Origin: Burkholderiales bacterium UBA2459
GTDB lineage: Bacteria > Pseudomonadota > Gammaproteobacteria > Burkholderiales > Burkholderiaceae_E
Direction of reading: 5' to 3'
Length of the DNA stretch: 33,985 nt
Assembly (NCBI GenBank): GCA_002342365.1
Contig: DDPV01000043.1
Span: 36,700-70,684, forward strand
The notes beneath the pieces were generated by a model that saw only the letters and a list, made by a program, of their open reading frames with translations, was not told the DNA's origin and did no database searches. This document shows, piece by piece, positions 1 to 7,849 of the stretch. Each line of letters starts with the position of its first letter. The stretch's first letter is position 1. A program made the translations under genes and the position numbers.

Positions 1-1026
1 TACTACCAGATGATTAACGATCAAGGAGGCGTCAACGGAAGAAAGATCAACTTTGTCAGCCTTGATGACGGTTATTCGCCCCCGAAAACCCTCGAGCAAG
101 CTCGCAAACTTGTCGAACAGGATAACGTTCTTGCCTTAGTAACAACGCTCGGCACGCCAACAAACTCGGCGATTCACAAGTACATGAATCAGCGCAAAGT
201 GCCCCACTTGTTTATCGCCACGGGTGCAACCAAATGGGGTGATCCCAAGGGCTATCCCTGGACCATGGGCTTTCAGCCAAGCTATCAGCCCGAAGCCAAG
301 ATTTACGTTCAACACATTCTAGAAACCAAGCCTAATGCAAAAATCGGAATCCTTTATCAGAATGACGATTACGGCAAGGACTACTTGAAAGGCTTTGAAG
401 ATGGTCTTGGCGACAAGGCCAAGTCGATGATCGTGGCCAAGGTGAGCTATGAAGTCACCGACCCCACGATCGACAGCCAAATCGTTCAGCTCAAAGCCTC
501 GGGCGCAGATACATTTTTTAACATCACCACCCCGAAGTTTGCAGCGATGGCGATCAAGAAAGCTGCCGAAACCGGCTGGAAACCGACACATTACCTGAAC
601 TCGGTGTCCAACAGCGCAGGTGCGGTCATGAATCCAGCGGGCGCAGAGAATGGCATTGGCATCATTACCGGGCTGTACTGGAAGGAACTTGACGATCCGG
701 AGTTTGCTGCAGACAAGGCCATGACGGATTACTTGGCCTTCATGAAAAAGTACTTGCCCCAGGCTGACACCAAAGACGTGAACTACCTCTACGGCTACAG
801 CAATGCGATGGCCGTCGCGGAGGTCTTAAAGCGCTGCGGCGATAATCTCACCCGAGAAAACGTCATGAAACAGGCTGCAAGCTTGAAGGACTTTAATATT
901 CCGACACTGTTGCCCGGTATCAACCTGACCACCGGTGCAGATGACTTTTTCCCGATCGAGCGGATGCAGCCGGCACGCTGGGACGGTAAGCGCTGGGTTC
1001 GATTTGGTAAGGTTCTGGGCCGCTAA
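1..1026 (+). CDS. ABC transporter periplasmic substrate-binding protein, LivJ type (5' end cut by window)
   Basis: This is the solute-binding component of a branched-chain amino acid/amide-type ABC importer (Peripla_BP_6, type I periplasmic fold). The reading frame is open from base 1, so the true start and the expected signal peptide lie outside the window; 341 residues are visible out of a usual ~380-400. Family hallmarks are the early MINDQGGVNGRKI stretch, the LVEQDNVLALV and GTPTNSA segments of the first lobe, and the GILYQNDDYGKDY hinge-region segment. The ligand cannot be told from sequence; members bind leucine, amides, urea or aromatic acids. No permease or ATPase gene follows, because the next gene is on the opposite strand. 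The transporter genes may lie upstream, or the protein may be an orphan binding protein, which is common in Burkholderiales. Family call is firm, substrate unknown. Confidence 0.9.
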   Translation, partial: YYQMINDQGGVNGRKINFVSLDDGYSPPKTLEQARKLVEQDNVLALVTTLGTPTNSAIHKYMNQRKVPHLFIATGATKWGDPKGYPWTMGFQPSYQPEAKIYVQHILETKPNAKIGILYQNDDYGKDYLKGFEDGLGDKAKSMIVAKVSYEVTDPTIDSQIVQLKASGADTFFNITTPKFAAMAIKKAAETGWKPTHYLNSVSNSAGAVMNPAGAENGIGIITGLYWKELDDPEFAADKAMTDYLAFMKKYLPQADTKDVNYLYGYSNAMAVAEVLKRCGDNLTRENVMKQAASLKDFNIPTLLPGINLTTGADDFFPIERMQPARWDGKRWVRFGKVLGR

Positions 1027-1033
1027 GGCGCAG

Positions 1034-1069
1034 CGCTCAAGCGGATCCACTTCGATGTGCTCCTGAGCG
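1034..1069. repeat. Imperfect inverted repeat downstream of the binding-protein gene
   Basis: The outer arms CGCTCA (1034-1039) and TGAGCG (1064-1069) are perfectly complementary. Shorter GG/CC and CAC/GTG pairs inside could extend the stem. It lies 8 nt after the binding-protein stop codon. There is no T-run after it on either strand, so it is at best a Rho-assisted or 3'-end-protecting hairpin. It may be fortuitous. Confidence 0.3.
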
Positions 1070-1100
1070 GGTCGACATCGTCGTATCGCTGACAAGGGCA

Positions 1101-1140
1101 ACAAGAAAAGTCCCGGTCGGGTTTAAACCGGATCGGGACT
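1101..1140 (-). terminator. Intrinsic terminator of the response-regulator gene, containing its stop codon
   Basis: Positions 1109-1140 form a 32-bp near-palindrome in which 14 of 16 positions per half match, with outer arms AGTCCCG/CGGGACT. Read on the minus strand the hairpin is followed by TTTTCTTGT. This is a standard GC-stem plus U-tract terminator. The TAA stop of the minus-strand regulator (1123-1125) lies in the centre of the palindrome, so the last five codons are part of the hairpin. On the plus strand no T-tract follows, so it should act mainly on the minus-strand transcript. Confidence 0.7.
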
Positions 1141-1824
1141 CACCATGCCGCGGCGTTTGGCGATCAGAACGGCCTGGGTTCTGTTAAACACGCCGAGTTC
1201 CCGAAAAATTGCCGACACATGAGCCTTTGTGGTCTGCTCGGTGATACCCAAAACACCGGAAATGTGTTTATTCGAATGACCGAGGCACATCAACTGCAGC
1301 ACCTCCAATTGGCGATCAGTCAGGTTGACCTGGTTAAGGGCCTTGGGATCCTGGGGACCCGAACTGCTGATCCACACCGGTGGTACCAAGCGACCTTCGA
1401 CAGCGGCACGAACAACTGAGGCAATGTCCTGCGGCTTTGCTGCCTTTGATACAAAGGCCTGCGCTCCGGCTGCAAAACAGGCCGACACCTGAACCGGGTC
1501 ATCCGCACCGGATATCGTGACCATGACCGCATCCGGGCATTGTTGACGTACACGTCTTAGGGCATCGGTACCGCGCAAACCCGGCAGCATCAAGTCAAGC
1601 AGAATCACGGTCGGATTGGCCACCCGGAGCAAGGGCTCTGCCGACTCAATATCTCGAAACCTTTCAATCTTTCTTCCCGACAAGGCAACCGAGAGCAATG
1701 ACAGCAGCGCCTCGACATAGAGCGGGTGATCCTCAATAACAACCACATCGACAACGGTGATTGCCGTTCTGTTTACGGTATCCAATATCAACCCTTTAGA
1801 ACAAGACGTCGTAGCATAGGACAA
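1123..1824 (-). CDS. NarL/FixJ-family response regulator (receiver + LuxR HTH)
   Basis: A two-domain cytoplasmic transcription regulator of 233 residues. The receiver domain spans about residues 26-140. It has acidic pocket E31-D32, phospho-acceptor D77 in VILLDLMLPG, T103/S105 and K127, so all phosphorylation residues are present. The LuxR-type DNA-binding domain is at about 168-222 (LTDRQLEVLQ, GHSNKHISG, TTKAHVSAIF). The start is a TTG at 1822-1824, chosen because GAGGA lies 9 nt upstream. A later GTG at 1744-1746 would begin exactly at the first receiver strand but has no ribosome-binding site. No histidine kinase is adjacent, so this is an orphan regulator here. The gene is divergent from the cysQ-like gene, with 30 nt between start codons. 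Targets and signal are unknown. Confidence 0.88.
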   Translation of the reverse strand: MSYATTSCSKGLILDTVNRTAITVVDVVVIEDHPLYVEALLSLLSVALSGRKIERFRDIESAEPLLRVANPTVILLDLMLPGLRGTDALRRVRQQCPDAVMVTISGADDPVQVSACFAAGAQAFVSKAAKPQDIASVVRAAVEGRLVPPVWISSSGPQDPKALNQVNLTDRQLEVLQLMCLGHSNKHISGVLGITEQTTKAHVSAIFRELGVFNRTQAVLIAKRRGMVSPDPV

Positions 1825-1854
1825 ATTGTTCAGTCCTCAGGAACTTAACCCGAC
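1825..1854. promoter_or_regulatory. 30-nt divergent intergenic region with overlapping opposite-strand ribosome-binding sites
   Basis: The 7-mer CCTCAGG at 1835-1841 supplies AGGA to the plus-strand cysQ-like gene (ATG 1855) and, read on the other strand, CCTGAGG/GAGGA to the minus-strand regulator (TTG 1824). If both starts are right there is no room for promoters between the genes. Each promoter must then lie inside the other gene's 5' coding region, and the two 5' ends would be antisense to each other. Confidence 0.5.
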
Positions 1855-2847
1855 ATGCTACACAACTCAAAGCGCAGCAAGGCATCAGAACCTGATGCGC
1901 ATCGACTGCTTGGAGACCTCGCAAGCTTGTGTTTGACAGCCGGTGAGGCTATTGAATCGATTCGCAAAAGCGATATTGATCTGAAGTACAAAGCGGATCA
2001 ATCACCGATCACGCAAGCTGACCTCGCTGCAGAAAAAATTATCAACCGATTTTTACAACGATACGAAATCCCAATCATTTCCGAAGAGGCTTCCCCTGAG
2101 GCAGTCAAGCCTGAAAAGCTTGGCGATGGCGCTTTCTGGTTAGTCGATCCGCTTGACGGCACCCGTGAGTTTATCGCCGGCCGCGATCATTTCACGGTCA
2201 ACATCGCGCTCATCAAGGCGGGGTATCCGCTGCTCGGTGCGGTCTACGCACCAGCGCTCGCACAGCTTTATCTCGGTCTTACGGCTTGCCTTTCAGAAAG
2301 GCATGATGAGCGCTCAAGGGGCTGTGCATGGAAGTTTGCAGTCAGGGATATGAGCCTGTCCGAGGTACGCGAAGCGCTCGCTACAACTTCAGCCTACCGC
2401 ATCCAGACAAGGCATGCCTGCCCGGGTCGATGGCATGCGCTCCTGAGCGCTTCACACCTCGATGAGCGCACAACACGTTGGGTTGCGGAGCACCCGGTTA
2501 CAGAGCGTTCGGACTTCGGTTCTTCGCTCAAATTCTGTCACCTCGCAGAAGGCAATGCCGATGTTTATCCGCGCTTTGCACCGACCATGGCCTGGGACAC
2601 AGCGGCCGGTCAGGCAGTGCTTGAAAGCGCAGGGGGTTGCGTGCTTGATCAGGACGGCAAGCGCTTACGATACGGCTCGTCAAATTGGCGCAACGGAGCC
2701 TTTGTGGCCTGGGGCGATGCAGCTTTGGCGTCGAACCGCTTCATAGAGCACGATGCCGCTGGCCACAGCCACGTTCAGACTGGCCACCTGACCCATCATC
2801 GGCAAATGCACGAGCTGATCGCAGGTCTCGCGGACAAGTCGCCTTAA
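1855..2847 (+). CDS. cysQ: CysQ-like 3'(2'),5'-bisphosphate nucleotidase / inositol-monophosphatase family
   Basis: A metal-dependent phosphatase of the FIG/IMPase superfamily, 330 residues. CysQ members hydrolyse 3'-phosphoadenosine 5'-phosphate (PAP) to AMP in sulfate assimilation. Visible motifs are T53/D56 in ITQAD, E77-E78 in the ISEEAS stretch, the metal signature D98-PLDGT-103 followed by REF (typical of CysQ rather than inositol phosphatases), and W247-DTAAG-252. The usual family length is 245-275. The extra length comes from an expanded middle region (about 145-195) and a C-terminal tail after residue ~288. That tail (276-330 in all) is antisense to the end of rlmB, which runs convergently and overlaps by 168 nt. 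The start ATG at 1855 has AGGA 13 nt upstream. PAP versus inositol-phosphate specificity is inferred from the REF motif only. Confidence 0.85.
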   Translation: MLHNSKRSKASEPDAHRLLGDLASLCLTAGEAIESIRKSDIDLKYKADQSPITQADLAAEKIINRFLQRYEIPIISEEASPEAVKPEKLGDGAFWLVDPLDGTREFIAGRDHFTVNIALIKAGYPLLGAVYAPALAQLYLGLTACLSERHDERSRGCAWKFAVRDMSLSEVREALATTSAYRIQTRHACPGRWHALLSASHLDERTTRWVAEHPVTERSDFGSSLKFCHLAEGNADVYPRFAPTMAWDTAAGQAVLESAGGCVLDQDGKRLRYGSSNWRNGAFVAWGDAALASNRFIEHDAAGHSHVQTGHLTHHRQMHELIAGLADKSP

Positions 2848-3441
2848 GCCTCTCCCCTCTGCTCCCATGACAAAGCCACTGGCAACCGGCCAGCTAGCCT
2901 CCCACAGGCCTGTTGGCGCGTCTTCACAAAATCCCAATAACCAGAGGCCGCGCTCTTGCAGCATTTGCATGGTGCGAACCAGATTCGTGACCAAAATATA
3001 ACTCACCGACTCAGCCGCACCCGACGCGGTCTGAATCGCCGCATCGGTCAGCGGACAGGCATTGTCCTTGGGCGCAATCACAGCCCGCACGCCAGCACCG
3101 TCGGCCGCCCGCATACAAGCGCCGAGATTTCTCGGATCGGTGACGCCGTCTAGAAGGAGAAGGCGCGGCAAGGACTCGGCCTCATGAAACAAGTCTTCAA
3201 CGCTCAGGCTGGGCAAAGCGAGCGAGCAGATGGCAACCACACCTTGATGACGGCGACCTGGTGCCAGGCGCTCAACACGCTGAGCATCAACCGGATGCAA
3301 CTTGATGCCTTGGCGCTTTGCCAGATCGACAAGTTCGCGCATCCGTGGGTCGCGCCGGTTCTCATCCACATAGATCACTTCGATACTCTCGGCCTGCCGC
3401 TTGAGCCTTGCCAATACAGCATGAAAGCCCTGAAGAGTCAT
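2680..3441 (-). CDS. rlmB: 23S rRNA (guanosine-2'-O-)-methyltransferase RlmB (SPOUT/TrmH family)
   Basis: This enzyme 2'-O-methylates G2251 in the 23S rRNA peptidyl-transferase P loop, using S-adenosylmethionine (Escherichia coli numbering). An L30e-like substrate-binding domain (about 1-75) starts MTLQGFHAVLARL. The knotted SPOUT domain carries motif 1 DPRNLGACMRAAD (102-114), motif 2 VMGAEGRGLRRL (191-202) and motif 3 LPMMGQVASLNVAVASG (213-229). The length of 253 is close to the family norm of 243-250. The last ~14 residues after RRQ look like an extension. It is probably co-transcribed with rnr, 52 nt upstream, as in E. coli, and AAGGA lies 10 nt before the ATG. Its 3' end overlaps the convergent cysQ-like gene; the overlap includes most of motif 3, so this part cannot drift freely. 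Confidence 0.95.
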   Translation of the reverse strand: MTLQGFHAVLARLKRQAESIEVIYVDENRRDPRMRELVDLAKRQGIKLHPVDAQRVERLAPGRRHQGVVAICSLALPSLSVEDLFHEAESLPRLLLLDGVTDPRNLGACMRAADGAGVRAVIAPKDNACPLTDAAIQTASGAAESVSYILVTNLVRTMQMLQERGLWLLGFCEDAPTGLWEASWPVASGFVMGAEGRGLRRLVRETCDQLVHLPMMGQVASLNVAVASGIVLYEAVRRQSCIAPGHKGSVAPI

Positions 3442-3493
3442 GACGCATCTATCCTTGGTTCAAGCCTTGGCCAGCTCTCGAAGCCTTGCAGCC

Positions 3494-5743
3494 TTACTTC
3501 CCACGATTTCGACTCGCAGAATTGGTCGATGTTTTTTTCGCTGCAGCCTTTTTCGATGCAGCCAAGGCCTTTGAACGGCTCTTTCCTGCTGCCGCCAATT
3601 TGGCCTTCAATCCGCGACGCTTGCCGTTTTGGGGCTTAACACGTTCAGCAAGCAGATTATCTGCGGGATTGGTCAATGGCGCATTGTCGCCAGGAAATGG
3701 CTCTGCAACCAGTTTGCCTGCAACCGTGCCATTTTTTGATCGCAATGATCTTTCGATCAGTCCAAACTCGATACGGCGCGCTTCCAGATCGACTCTGAGC
3801 AGTTGCACCATCAGCTCATCGCCAAGGCGAAACCGGCGACCGGTTCGCTCACCCCGAAGCTCGTGACTCACTTCATTGAATTGGAAATAATCGCTCCCCA
3901 GTTCAGACACATGAACCATGCCCTCAACATATAGCGTTTCAAGCGTGACAAAAAGCCCAAAGGGTGCAACCCCACTGACGCGCCCGCGGTAACTCTCGCC
4001 AACATGGGCGCGCATGAACTGACACTTGAGCCAGGCCTCTACATCGCGCGAGGCGTCGTCCGCGCGCCGTTCGGCCACCGAAGAAGACAGGCCAAGCGCC
4101 TCCCAGCGTGCTATTTCCTCGGCACCTTTGGCCAAGGAAAGTCGCTTGTGGTGGATCAAAGCCTTGATCACGCGATGAACCAGCAAATCGGGATAGCGCC
4201 GAATCGGCGAGGTGAAATGCGTGTAGGCCTCATAAGCCAATCCGAAGTGACCAGCCGCGTGTGGGCTGTAGATTGCCTGCTGCATCGAGCGCAAAAGCAT
4301 GGTTTGCAAAGGTTGTACGTCCGGGCGGCTGCGAATCTGCACAAGCAGCTTGGCGTAGTCGGACGATTGTGGCTTATCGCCACCGTCGAGTTGCAAGCCC
4401 GCCATCGACAAGTAGCCCCTGAGTTTTGCAAGCCGTTCAGTCGTTGGCCCCTCATGAACCCGATATAGGCCTGGATGCTCACTGCGAATCAGAAAGTCGG
4501 CTGCACAAAGGTTGGCCGCGAGCATGCATTCTTCAATGATGCGATGCGCTTCATTGCGCACCCTCGGCTCGATACGATCAATGCGCCCGTACTCATCCAT
4601 GAGCATTCTTGTTTCGGTGCTTTCAAAATCAATCGCACCGCGTCGCCTTCGTGCAGACGCAAGAACGGTATAAAGTCTTTGAAGGTTCTCAAAAACAGAA
4701 AGTAATTTGCTATATTTTTTTGTTGCCAGGGGATTTTGTTGCGAAAGCACCCCCCAAACTTCCTCGTAGGTGCAGCGAGCCGCCGAATGCATGACAGCCT
4801 CGTAGAACTGGTAGCCAAAAACTTCGCCCTGATCCCCGATCACCATGTCGCAGACCAATACCAGTCGATCGACCGACGGGTTGAGCGAGCACAGTCCGTT
4901 TGAAATCGACTCAGGCAGCATCGGAATAACCCGCCTGGGGAAATACACCGAGGTGCCACGCGATGCCGCATCCTGGTCAAGCGCTGAACCGGCTTTGACA
5001 TAGTGCGAGACATCTGCAATCGCAACCAGTAAGCGAAAGCTCTCCGTTTGCGCATCCGGAAGACAGAACACGGCGTCATCAAAATCGCGTGCGTCTTCGC
5101 CATCAATGGTGATCAACGGTAAATCGCGCAGGTCTACCCTGCGCCGGATTTCACCGGGCTTGGGTGCATCGGGCAGTTTGCGGGATTCGAGGATGGCGGC
5201 AGTGGAAAAAGCCACGGGCACATCGAACTTTCTGACCGCAATCTCAATTTCCATGCCGGGGTCATCGATTTCACCAAGCACTTCACAAATGCGGCCCATG
5301 GCCTGGCTGTGGCCGGATGGCGGAACCGTGATTTCCACCACCACGACCTGCCCTGCTTTGGCAAGTCCAAGATCGCCGGGCGCAACCAAAACATCGTGTT
5401 TGATGCGATGATCTTCCGGGACAACCCACGACACGCCACGCTCCTGAATCATGCGCCCCACAAGCTGGCGCCTGGCGCGTGTGATCACCTCGACGATAAC
5501 CGCCTGCCTTCGACCCTTGTGGTCAAGGCCTGCGAGCTTGGCAAGGACAATGTCCCCGTCCATCGCCGACTGCATTTCACGCGCAGAAAGAAACAAGTCT
5601 TGCGAGCCATCGTCCGGAATCAGAAAACCGAAGCCATCACGATGGCCCTGCACACGGCCCCTAATGCCCGATCGACGCTCGGAGGAGGCCGGATCGCTTG
5701 GCTTTTCAGACTTCGATCTACTGTTTGTTGAAGATTTTGACAA
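3494..5743 (-). CDS. rnr: Ribonuclease R (3'-5' exoribonuclease)
   Basis: A processive 3'-5' hydrolytic exoribonuclease of the RNB family that degrades structured RNA, rRNA fragments and tmRNA-tagged messages. It has 749 residues. Order of domains: basic N-terminal tail; cold-shock domain (about 28-85, GFGFLIPDDG); second OB domain; RNB catalytic domain from about 205, with metal ligands D214, D220, D222 and D223 in IDGEDARDFDDAV; S1 domain at about 578-665 (YRGRVSGVAPFGLFV); and a Lys/Ala/Ser-rich basic tail at 700-749, typical of RNase R and absent from RNase II. The start is TTG at 5741-5743 with GAGATAAG just upstream. No ATG exists before the cold-shock domain, so a non-ATG start is needed. 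It lies upstream of rlmB in the same direction. Confidence 0.96.
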   Translation of the reverse strand: MSKSSTNSRSKSEKPSDPASSERRSGIRGRVQGHRDGFGFLIPDDGSQDLFLSAREMQSAMDGDIVLAKLAGLDHKGRRQAVIVEVITRARRQLVGRMIQERGVSWVVPEDHRIKHDVLVAPGDLGLAKAGQVVVVEITVPPSGHSQAMGRICEVLGEIDDPGMEIEIAVRKFDVPVAFSTAAILESRKLPDAPKPGEIRRRVDLRDLPLITIDGEDARDFDDAVFCLPDAQTESFRLLVAIADVSHYVKAGSALDQDAASRGTSVYFPRRVIPMLPESISNGLCSLNPSVDRLVLVCDMVIGDQGEVFGYQFYEAVMHSAARCTYEEVWGVLSQQNPLATKKYSKLLSVFENLQRLYTVLASARRRRGAIDFESTETRMLMDEYGRIDRIEPRVRNEAHRIIEECMLAANLCAADFLIRSEHPGLYRVHEGPTTERLAKLRGYLSMAGLQLDGGDKPQSSDYAKLLVQIRSRPDVQPLQTMLLRSMQQAIYSPHAAGHFGLAYEAYTHFTSPIRRYPDLLVHRVIKALIHHKRLSLAKGAEEIARWEALGLSSSVAERRADDASRDVEAWLKCQFMRAHVGESYRGRVSGVAPFGLFVTLETLYVEGMVHVSELGSDYFQFNEVSHELRGERTGRRFRLGDELMVQLLRVDLEARRIEFGLIERSLRSKNGTVAGKLVAEPFPGDNAPLTNPADNLLAERVKPQNGKRRGLKAKLAAAGKSRSKALAASKKAAAKKTSTNSASRNRGK

Positions 5744-5807
5744 AACTTATCTCAGGTTTAAACTCTAAGGGTTGCGTATCTCGGCTAAAGGTCGCGACTT
5801 GCGCACG

Positions 5808-5894
5808 GCCCAGATGGCGGAATTGGTAGACGCACTAGGTTCAGGTCCTAGCGGTGGCAACACTGTGGAGGTTCGAGTCCTCTTCTGGGCACCA
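5808..5894 (+). tRNA. tRNA-Leu (anticodon CAG)
   Basis: An 87-nt class II tRNA with encoded CCA. The acceptor stem GCCCAGA (5808-5814) pairs with TCTGGGC (5884-5890), with discriminator A 5891 and CCA 5892-5894. The anticodon arm is CTAGG-TTCAGGT-CCTAG with anticodon CAG, which reads CUG. The long variable arm and the T-loop GGTTCGAGTCC are as expected for leucine. It lies between divergent rnr and the convergent phosphoribosyltransferase gene. I found no convincing -35/-10 pair in the 64 nt before it. Confidence 0.97.
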
Positions 5895-5930
5895 TCACAC
5901 CCGAGCCGACGTTCATGCGGCAACAAGACC

Positions 5931-6443
5931 TTAATGCACATGGAGGCGGGGCCCCAAATCAGCAGGCTCCATGTGATCGTACAGTTCAAAAGGCTGGACC
6001 ACCCAGGGATTGTCCGGTAAGTACTCGCAGTAGTAATCGGGAATCGCCACCGAGCAAGCCTTTCTCCAGATGACTGCCGAGCGTAACTCTCGAATTTGCG
6101 GGTAGCGACGCCGCAGCTCGGGAATACCTTCAACCAGCGTCGCGCCGGAGTCTACCAAGTCGTCGACAAGCAGCCAGCGCGAACCCGGTAGCGGCGTCGC
6201 GCTGCTCAAGTGCTCGGCAATCTGCAAACGACTTTGCTTGGTACCGCTGTCTTCCCGATACGAGCTGGTGAAGAGAACACCGAGCGGTTTTTCAAAGATC
6301 CGCGAGAGCACATCGCCGATTCGCAGGCCGCCGCGGGCGAGGCAAACAATGGCATGAAAATCCCAGCCTGAGGCGTAGATCTGGGCAGCGAGTTGCTCAA
6401 TCAGGCGATGGTACTGCTCCCATGTAATGTGCAGCTTTTTCAT
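5931..6443 (-). CDS. Type I phosphoribosyltransferase, guanine/xanthine salvage type
   Basis: A 170-residue protein with the PRPP-binding loop LLVDDLVDSGAT (91-102) and an N-terminal PP loop CLARGGL (34-40). These mark a type I purine phosphoribosyltransferase that converts a purine base and PRPP to the nucleotide and pyrophosphate. Placement 35 nt after purA on the same strand supports a role in purine salvage. The WVVQPFELYD region near the C-terminus resembles the base-binding end of xanthine-guanine enzymes. Which base it prefers (hypoxanthine, guanine or xanthine) cannot be read from the sequence. The ATG at 6441-6443 has GAGG about 10 nt upstream. It is the last gene of the long minus-strand run and converges on tRNA-Leu across 36 nt, where only a weak 4-bp GCCG/CGGC stem is visible. 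Confidence 0.85.
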   Translation of the reverse strand: MKKLHITWEQYHRLIEQLAAQIYASGWDFHAIVCLARGGLRIGDVLSRIFEKPLGVLFTSSYREDSGTKQSRLQIAEHLSSATPLPGSRWLLVDDLVDSGATLVEGIPELRRRYPQIRELRSAVIWRKACSVAIPDYYCEYLPDNPWVVQPFELYDHMEPADLGPRLHVH

Positions 6444-6478
6444 CGTGTAAAAACCTCGTGGCGGGTTTAATCCGGCGA

Positions 6479-7771
6479 CTAGACAAAAAGCGGATGGCGC
6501 ATGATCGTGTCTTGGCGGTCAGCGCCGGTTGAAACCAGATCAATCCGTGCCCCAGCCAATTCTTCAACACGGTGCAAATAGCGCCGCGCCCGATCCGGAA
6601 GATCATCCCAGCTCCTGATACCGGCCGTGCTTTGCTGCCAACCGTCGAGGCTCTCATAGACCGGAACGCAACGCGAAAGCGCCTGCGCGCCAAAGGGAAG
6701 CCGATCGATCGCTTTGCCTTCGACCTCATAGTGGGTGCAAATTTTTACCTCGGTCAGCCCGTCAAGCACATCAAGCTTGGTCAGACAAAGACCGTCCACA
6801 CCGTTGATTTCAATCGAGCGTTTCAGTGCCGCCACATCCAACCAACCGCAGCGACGGGGTCTGCCTGTCACTGAGCCGAATTCCTGACCGACCTCGCCGA
6901 GATGTCGGCCGATTTCATCATGCAATTCAGAAGGAAAGGGGCCCGAGCCCACCCTTGTGGTGTAGGCCTTCACGATGCCAAGTACATAGTTGAAGGACTT
7001 CGGACCAACACCGGACCCCGGGGCTGCAGCACCGGCAACGCAGTTGCTTGACGTCACGTAGGGATAAGTGCCGTGATCAACATCGAGCATCGAACCCTGC
7101 GCCCCCTCAAACAACAATCGATCGCCTCGTCGCATCGCCTCATAAAGCAAGGCGGGGACGTCGGCCACCATGGGCGCAATCACTTCACCCAGACGCAAGG
7201 CTTCCTCCAGAATCGGCTCAAGATCCAGCGGTTTGGCCTGTAAATAGTGGGCAAGTGTAAAGTTATGAAAATCAAGCACTTCTTCCAGGCGCGCCCGGAA
7301 AAACACCGGATCGCTCAGGTCAGCCACCCGAAGCGCTCGCCGGGCAACCTTGTCTTCGTAGGCCGGCCCGATACCCCGTCCTGTGGTTCCAATTTTGCCC
7401 TGCCCCTTTTTCGTTTCGCGGGCCAAGTCAAGCGCCACGTGGTACGGCAAAATGAGCGCGCAAGCTTGGGCGATTCGCAAACGATCCCTGACCGCAACGC
7501 CTGCGGCTTCCAACTCGGCGATTTCCTGAAGCAAAGCTGCAGGGGAAAGCACAACGCCATTACCGATGTAGCAAATCACACCAGGTCGAAGAATGCCCGA
7601 GGGGATCAGCCTGAGGACCTGTTTTTTACCAGCGATCACCAGCGTATGGCCAGCATTGTGTCCCCCTTGGAAGCGAACAACACCCTGGGCCTGATCGGTG
7701 ATCCAATCGACAATCTTGCCCTTGCCTTCATCGCCCCACTGGGTGCCCACAATCACAATATTGCGGCCCAT
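6479..7771 (-). CDS. purA: Adenylosuccinate synthetase
   Basis: Converts IMP, aspartate and GTP to adenylosuccinate, the first committed step from IMP to AMP. The length of 430 residues matches the family (~430). The N-terminal GTP-binding segment WGDEGKGKIVD has catalytic D13, and GGHNAGHTL carries the catalytic His. Further marks are the IGTTGRGIGPAYEDK segment, the TSSNC region and the late GSVTGRPRRCGWLD stretch. The start ATG 7769-7771 precedes MGRNIVIVGTQWG, the usual N-terminus. It lies downstream of hisZ (74-nt gap containing an inverted repeat) and upstream of a purine phosphoribosyltransferase. The hflC-DUF2065-(hisZ)-purA order is the standard proteobacterial arrangement. Confidence 0.98.
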   Translation of the reverse strand: MGRNIVIVGTQWGDEGKGKIVDWITDQAQGVVRFQGGHNAGHTLVIAGKKQVLRLIPSGILRPGVICYIGNGVVLSPAALLQEIAELEAAGVAVRDRLRIAQACALILPYHVALDLARETKKGQGKIGTTGRGIGPAYEDKVARRALRVADLSDPVFFRARLEEVLDFHNFTLAHYLQAKPLDLEPILEEALRLGEVIAPMVADVPALLYEAMRRGDRLLFEGAQGSMLDVDHGTYPYVTSSNCVAGAAAPGSGVGPKSFNYVLGIVKAYTTRVGSGPFPSELHDEIGRHLGEVGQEFGSVTGRPRRCGWLDVAALKRSIEINGVDGLCLTKLDVLDGLTEVKICTHYEVEGKAIDRLPFGAQALSRCVPVYESLDGWQQSTAGIRSWDDLPDRARRYLHRVEELAGARIDLVSTGADRQDTIMRHPLFV

Positions 7772-7818
7772 CGAACATCCTTTCGCTTGTGGTCAAAACC
7801 CTTTGAACATCGATTGCA

Positions 7819-7849
7819 GTAAGCGAGTGACCCCGCTCTTTTCGCTTAC
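7819..7849. repeat. 8-bp perfect inverted repeat between hisZ and purA
   Basis: The arms GTAAGCGA (7819-7826) and TCGCTTAC (7842-7849) are separated by 15 nt. The hisZ stop codon (7846-7848) lies in one arm. No T-run follows in the minus direction, so it does not look like a strong intrinsic terminator. A processing or mRNA-stability hairpin within the operon is possible. Confidence 0.4.

Noticed and set aside
4690..4740. AT-rich patch inside rnr, checked as a possible insertion or internal promoter
   Set aside because: It encodes a normal, in-frame part of the RNB domain and has no flanking repeats.
5755..5763. GTTTAAAC palindrome before tRNA-Leu, also present inside the terminator at 1109-1140
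   Set aside because: It is an 8-bp palindrome found twice in unrelated contexts; it is probably coincidence, and no promoter-like spacing could be built around it.
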